This document shows positions 60,750-64,000 of a stretch of 64,000 bases of DNA, piece after piece. The DNA is from Deinococcus depolymerans (GTDB lineage: Bacteria > Deinococcota > Deinococci > Deinococcales > Deinococcaceae), in NCBI RefSeq assembly GCF_039522025.1, contig NZ_BAAADB010000003.1, positions 124,001 through 188,000 of the forward strand. Direction: 5' to 3'. The position numbers were made by a program, and so were the translations under genes. The notes beneath the pieces are model-generated. The model had not been told where the DNA came from. It saw nothing but the letters and a program-made list of their open reading frames with translations, and searched no databases. Every line of letters begins with the position of its first letter. The stretch's first letter is position 1.

Positions 60750-63086
60750 TCAGCGGCGCGCGGGCTGTTCGCCCAGTTCGCGTTGCAGGGCCAGCCGGTA
60801 CGTCTCCTGGGTGTGGCGCGCCAGATGAGGGTGGCCGGCCGCTTCGAAGGCCGCCTCGGCGGCCCGCCAGGCGGATTCGAACAGGGGGTTGATCCGGGTG
60901 GCCTGCAGGTAGGCGTGCGCGGCGGCCATGGGGTCCTGCGGAAGCAGGTTCTTTCCCAGGGTCATGGCCAGCGCCTGCGCCTGGTACTCCAGACGGTCAC
61001 GTACCTGCTCGGCCCACTCGGTCTCCACGCCCGGCAGGAACGGACCGGCGTACCCGACCAGCAGGGTCTGCAGGTCGGCGGTGCCGCCGTGCAGGTGACT
61101 CCCGAGCATCCGGGCAGCGTCACACTGCACGTCCAGGCGCTCCGAGACGCGGTACTGACCCCGCTGATGCGGAACCGGATCGAGGCCGCCGGGCATGAAG
61201 GGCCGCAGCGCCCCGCGCAGCGCGTGAAGCGACTGCTTGAAGTACGAGCCCAGTCCCTCGCGCGCCGAGCCGTCCCACAGGGCGGTTATGAGCGTGTCGC
61301 GTCCGGCCGGACCGTGCAGCAGCAGGTAGACCAGCAGTTCCCGCGCCTTGCCCAGCCGCACGTGGACGACCTGCCCGTTCACGTCTGCCTGGAAGCCGCC
61401 CAGCGTCCTGACCCGCAGCAGCGGCCGTTGCCGCTGGGCCAGCCGCTGCATGGACCGGCCGCCCACGCCTGCCTGCGCGCACGCGGCGTACAGCGGGGCC
61501 AGCCGGTCGGCATCCAGCCCAAGGGCCAGCTCGCCGCCCAGGTGTTCCAGGGCGCGTTGCAGGGCGGCGCTGGCCTGTGGCAGCGGCTCCCCGGAATCCC
61601 AGCGCAGGTAGGCCAGAAACGCCTGGGCGCGCAGCCGGAAGCCGTCCAGCAGCGCCACGCCGGCAGTGACCCGCTCGAAGGCCGCGCGCGCCTGTTCGGT
61701 CTGTCCGTTCCTGAAGGCCAGCAGACCGGCGTAGAAGGCCTGGATGACCTGATCGAATTCCTGCGTGGGGCGCAGCGACTCAACCCGGCACTCGAACTCC
61801 GCCCAGTCCAGCTGCTCCAGTCGCCACTGGCACTCGGCGGTGAAGGCCCGCACCGGCAGGTCCAGGCGATCACTGGCGCTGCGCTGCTGGGCCTCACTGA
61901 CCCGCGCGAGGTGGGCGAGGGCCTCGCGGTACTGCTCGCTCAGCAGCCGCAGTTCCGCCGCGATCAGGTGCGCCGCCCCGGCGCGGGCGTCGCCGTGCCC
62001 GGCCGTCAACCCGATGACCTGGTCGATCATCTGGAAACTCTCCTCGGCGCGCCCCTGGAAGTACAGCCGGTAACCCAGGTCCAGCCGCAGCGAGAGGCCC
62101 TCGCCGTGACAGCCCAGCAGGTCGAACAGACGCAGCGCCTCCCGGGCATACCGGTCCTGCGTGCCGAAGTCGTCGAGGGCCGCCGCCACGCCCTGCGCGA
62201 AGTACAGCGCACGGGCGCGGCTGCGCAACTCGGACGCCGGGATGTCGAGCAGGAGCGCCCGCATGATCTCCTGCGCGGCCGGCGCCTGCCCCAGTTCCAC
62301 CAGGGCCCGCGCTTCCGAGCAGCGCAACCACCAGCGGGTGAAGTCGTCCGGGGCGCTGTCCAGGCCTCGCCGCGCATGGTCCAGTCGCGCGGCAGGCTCC
62401 CGGCGGTTGCCGGCCAGCAGGCTCAGCCCCAGGTGGACGCGGGCGTCGGCCGGCGGGTGACCCAGCGCGGTCAGCAGCTCCAACTCGGCCTGATCGGTCT
62501 GCCCGGTCTCCAGCAGGGCCAGGGCCAGTTGCGCGCGGGTGCGCGGTTCAGGCGGGCGGTCGCGCAGCAGGGCAGCGACCTGCCCGAAGTGCCCCTCGCG
62601 TTCCAGGGTGTCGGCGAGGGAAGCCGGCGGGGTCACGCGGTCCCCCAGCTGCAGCTGCACGTACCATTCCCCGGCGCGGCTGAGGATCACGCGCCCGCCG
62701 CGCAGCTCGTGGCGGCTCAGCAGGTGCCGCTGGTAATTGCCCAGCCGCGTGGGAATGTCCAGCGTGCCCTGCACCGTCCAGAGGCGGACGTGTCCGCCCT
62801 GGCGCTCCACCTGCAGGTGCGCGGTGTCCAGCGAGTACGAGGCGCATTTCAGGCCGCCGCGTGACCAGTGGCGGGCGCGGTCCACCTCGGTCATCACGGC
62901 CTGTTGCAGGCAAGCCGGCAGGGGCCGGTCGTTCAGGGACGCCGGGCCTGGCCGCGGCATCCCGGCAAGCAGCGTGCCGGCCAGATCGGCGGTGGAACGG
63001 TCCGGGTGACGCCGCGCCAGCATGAGGAGCGTGTTGGAGAACCGGGACGTCAACTCCCGGGTTTCTGTCAGGGCGCGGGTGGACAT
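60750..63086 (-). CDS. Large TPR regulator with C-terminal winged helix and BTAD domain
   Basis: A 778-residue cytoplasmic protein. Residues about 60-140 form an unassigned beta-rich segment, about 150-550 is a helical TPR-like array (LALALLETGQTDQAELELLTALG, AFERVTAGVALLDGF), and the last 210 residues comprise an OmpR-type winged helix (RVRTLGGFQADVNGQ, GKARELLVYLLLHG) followed by a BTAD domain (YAGPFLPGVETEWAEQVRDR, ATRINPLFESAWRAAE). This is the DNA-binding module of SARP/AfsR-type activators, here placed at the C-terminus. The TPR array should receive a protein or peptide signal. No NTPase motif seen. Target genes unknown. Confidence 0.85.
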   Translation of the reverse strand: MSTRALTETRELTSRFSNTLLMLARRHPDRSTADLAGTLLAGMPRPGPASLNDRPLPACLQQAVMTEVDRARHWSRGGLKCASYSLDTAHLQVERQGGHVRLWTVQGTLDIPTRLGNYQRHLLSRHELRGGRVILSRAGEWYVQLQLGDRVTPPASLADTLEREGHFGQVAALLRDRPPEPRTRAQLALALLETGQTDQAELELLTALGHPPADARVHLGLSLLAGNRREPAARLDHARRGLDSAPDDFTRWWLRCSEARALVELGQAPAAQEIMRALLLDIPASELRSRARALYFAQGVAAALDDFGTQDRYAREALRLFDLLGCHGEGLSLRLDLGYRLYFQGRAEESFQMIDQVIGLTAGHGDARAGAAHLIAAELRLLSEQYREALAHLARVSEAQQRSASDRLDLPVRAFTAECQWRLEQLDWAEFECRVESLRPTQEFDQVIQAFYAGLLAFRNGQTEQARAAFERVTAGVALLDGFRLRAQAFLAYLRWDSGEPLPQASAALQRALEHLGGELALGLDADRLAPLYAACAQAGVGGRSMQRLAQRQRPLLRVRTLGGFQADVNGQVVHVRLGKARELLVYLLLHGPAGRDTLITALWDGSAREGLGSYFKQSLHALRGALRPFMPGGLDPVPHQRGQYRVSERLDVQCDAARMLGSHLHGGTADLQTLLVGYAGPFLPGVETEWAEQVRDRLEYQAQALAMTLGKNLLPQDPMAAAHAYLQATRINPLFESAWRAAEAAFEAAGHPHLARHTQETYRLALQRELGEQPARR

Positions 63087-63343
63087 GGCGTCGGGAATGA
63101 GGGTCAGACGCAGGGTGGAACACCACCTTCTGTGACATTGAGAGGGCCTGGGTTTCTAAGGACGGCTTGAGAGAAGTATGTGCCCTGTTTATCAGATGCA
63201 CATCTTCCCGGTGGTGTCCCCTCCAGATCACACCCATGACCGCCGCCGTACTCAGGACCGTCTGGCAGGCAATTCCTCGCTCGCCTTGGCTGCCGGTTAA
63301 CCCGTCAGGCGACACACTGCCCCATCAACGCCTGGGGGCGGCG

Positions 63344-63393
63344 GACCCGCTCGGTCCGCCGCCGGCGTGATCCACGGGGCCGGTCCCCGTGGC
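63344..63393 (+). promoter_or_regulatory. Two hairpins in the leader of the lipoprotein gene
   Basis: GGCGGCGGAC/GTCCGCCGCC (about 63344-63366) and CCACGGGG/CCCCGTGG (63373-63393), the second ending 1 nt before AGGAGG. They could stabilise the mRNA, attenuate it or control initiation. The rest of the 319-bp gap 63087-63405 shows no gene. Confidence 0.45.
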
Positions 63394-63405
63394 AGGAGGA
63401 ACGAC

Positions 63406-64000
63406 ATGAAGTACGTATCCATGGGACTGATCAGCCTGGCCGCCCTGCTCTCCTCGTGCGGCCAACCCGACACGCCGCAGGCCACCGCGCCGGCCCACAC
63501 TGGCCGGACGATCATCCTGGGCGCCCCCGGTGCCGGCGCGCAGCGCCTCGCGAACGGCGCCCGGATTGAACCGATGATGCTGCGAAGCCAGCTGCTGCCC
63601 ATCGACTCGGAAATCGGGGATGGCGAGATCATCGTGCCCATCACGACCACCGACCCGGCCGCCACGCAACTGCTGAGTGCCGTTCCCGGCGACAACATCG
63701 TCAGCGCTCCCACCACACAGGCACCCTACGGGTTCGTGCGGGAAGTCACGGCCACCAGCATGCAGGGCGGCAACATGGTCATCGAGACCGTCGAGTCGAG
63801 CCTGGAAGAGAGCGTGCAGGACATGGACCTGGTCGAGGATTACAACGTTCCGCTGACCAGCCTGCAGAGCGTCGTGTACGCCGACGGCACCCGCTACGAC
63901 CTGAAACCCGAGGACTTCGGCCCGGTCAACCCCAGCGTGCAGACGCTCGACCCGCAGAAGACCTTCAACATCGCCGGAATCAACAAGAATTTCGATCACA
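63406..64000 (+). CDS. Lipoprotein of unknown function (3' end outside window)
   Basis: At least 198 residues, running off the window. A lipoprotein signal MKYVSMGLISLAALLSSC with the acylated Cys near residue 18 (lipobox LLSSC) starts the protein. The mature part begins with an Ala/Thr-rich stretch, then beta-rich sequence with two similar modules (GDGEIIVPITTTDPAATQLL and GGNMVIETVESSLEESV). Lipid attachment should place it on an envelope membrane. AGGAGG lies 7 nt before the ATG. No domain recognised. Confidence 0.8.
   Translation, partial: MKYVSMGLISLAALLSSCGQPDTPQATAPAHTGRTIILGAPGAGAQRLANGARIEPMMLRSQLLPIDSEIGDGEIIVPITTTDPAATQLLSAVPGDNIVSAPTTQAPYGFVREVTATSMQGGNMVIETVESSLEESVQDMDLVEDYNVPLTSLQSVVYADGTRYDLKPEDFGPVNPSVQTLDPQKTFNIAGINKNFDH

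Noticed and set aside
60243..62864. Long plus-strand open frame opposite the TPR/BTAD regulator
   Set aside because: Composition is Arg/Gln/His-rich and it shadows a gene with recognisable domains on the other strand; typical of antisense frames in GC-rich DNA.

Overview
The window is a 64-kb piece of a GC-rich Deinococcus-type chromosome. Pointers to that genus are the gene families, the very high GC, and a start architecture in which a TANNNT -10 box lies 6-7 nt upstream of the start codon at well over a dozen genes (leaderless transcription, a known Deinococcus trait). There are no prophage genes, no CRISPR arrays and no full-length insertion sequences. What stands out is a family of about 130-156 bp non-autonomous elements, 14 copies here, plus one copy of a second related family.

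Layout. 1-5 kb: ftsW-like (partial) and murD, a secreted beta-propeller-like protein, trmFO. 5-9.6 kb: a broken small gene, DUF218, DUF305, a small zinc-ribbon-like protein, a double GNAT and a DUF4258-like protein. 9.6-15.5 kb: purH behind a ZTP riboswitch and terminator, an IDO/PrnB-like protein, two unknown genes, GrpB, and a divergent HxlR regulator/nitroreductase pair. 15.6-18.4 kb: ABC-F ATPase and an SDR. 18.5-23 kb: a zinc-starvation operon (COG0523 GTPase, zinc-free L28, ZnuA, ZnuC, ZnuB) with a palindromic operator shared with a divergent unknown gene. 23-31 kb: trxB, HD hydrolase, slyD, CAP-domain protein, moeA, GH13 enzyme, tRNA nucleotidyltransferase, tRNA-Ala(UGC). 31-34.9 kb: a membrane GGDEF protein carrying two in-frame element insertions, TauE/SafE permease, small membrane protein, decayed APH-type kinase. 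35-40.4 kb: a beta-oxidation cluster (fadN-like, hydrolase, unknown low-GC gene, thiolase). 40.7-45.1 kb: CPA2 antiporter, RlmI-type methyltransferase, and a four-gene YeeE/YedE sulfur-transport operon. 45.5-47.4 kb: dinB and a HAD hydrolase. 47.3-55.7 kb: kdpFABC plus an N-terminal-only KdpD, with a divergent histidine kinase/LuxR-type response regulator. 55.7-60 kb: half-size EamA protein, gene remnants, ppsA and its regulator ppsR. 60-64 kb: a nested repeat, a 38-residue exported peptide gene, a 778-residue TPR/BTAD regulator and a partial lipoprotein gene.

The element family ties the window together. Copies begin TACGGA and end with its imperfect complement, are flanked by 3-bp TNA duplications (TGA, TCA or TTA), and contain two hairpins whose stems differ in sequence between copies yet stay paired. 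Because the target is TNA, many copies sit exactly on stop codons and rebuild them; two sit in frame inside a GGDEF protein, one splits a small gene (removal restores the frame), one decayed copy supplies both a kinase stop codon and the next gene's Shine-Dalgarno, and one is interrupted by the second family. The other candidate system is the TPR/BTAD regulator followed on the same strand by a tiny exported Cys-Cys peptide, resembling peptide-pheromone pairs. Function there is inferred from arrangement only.
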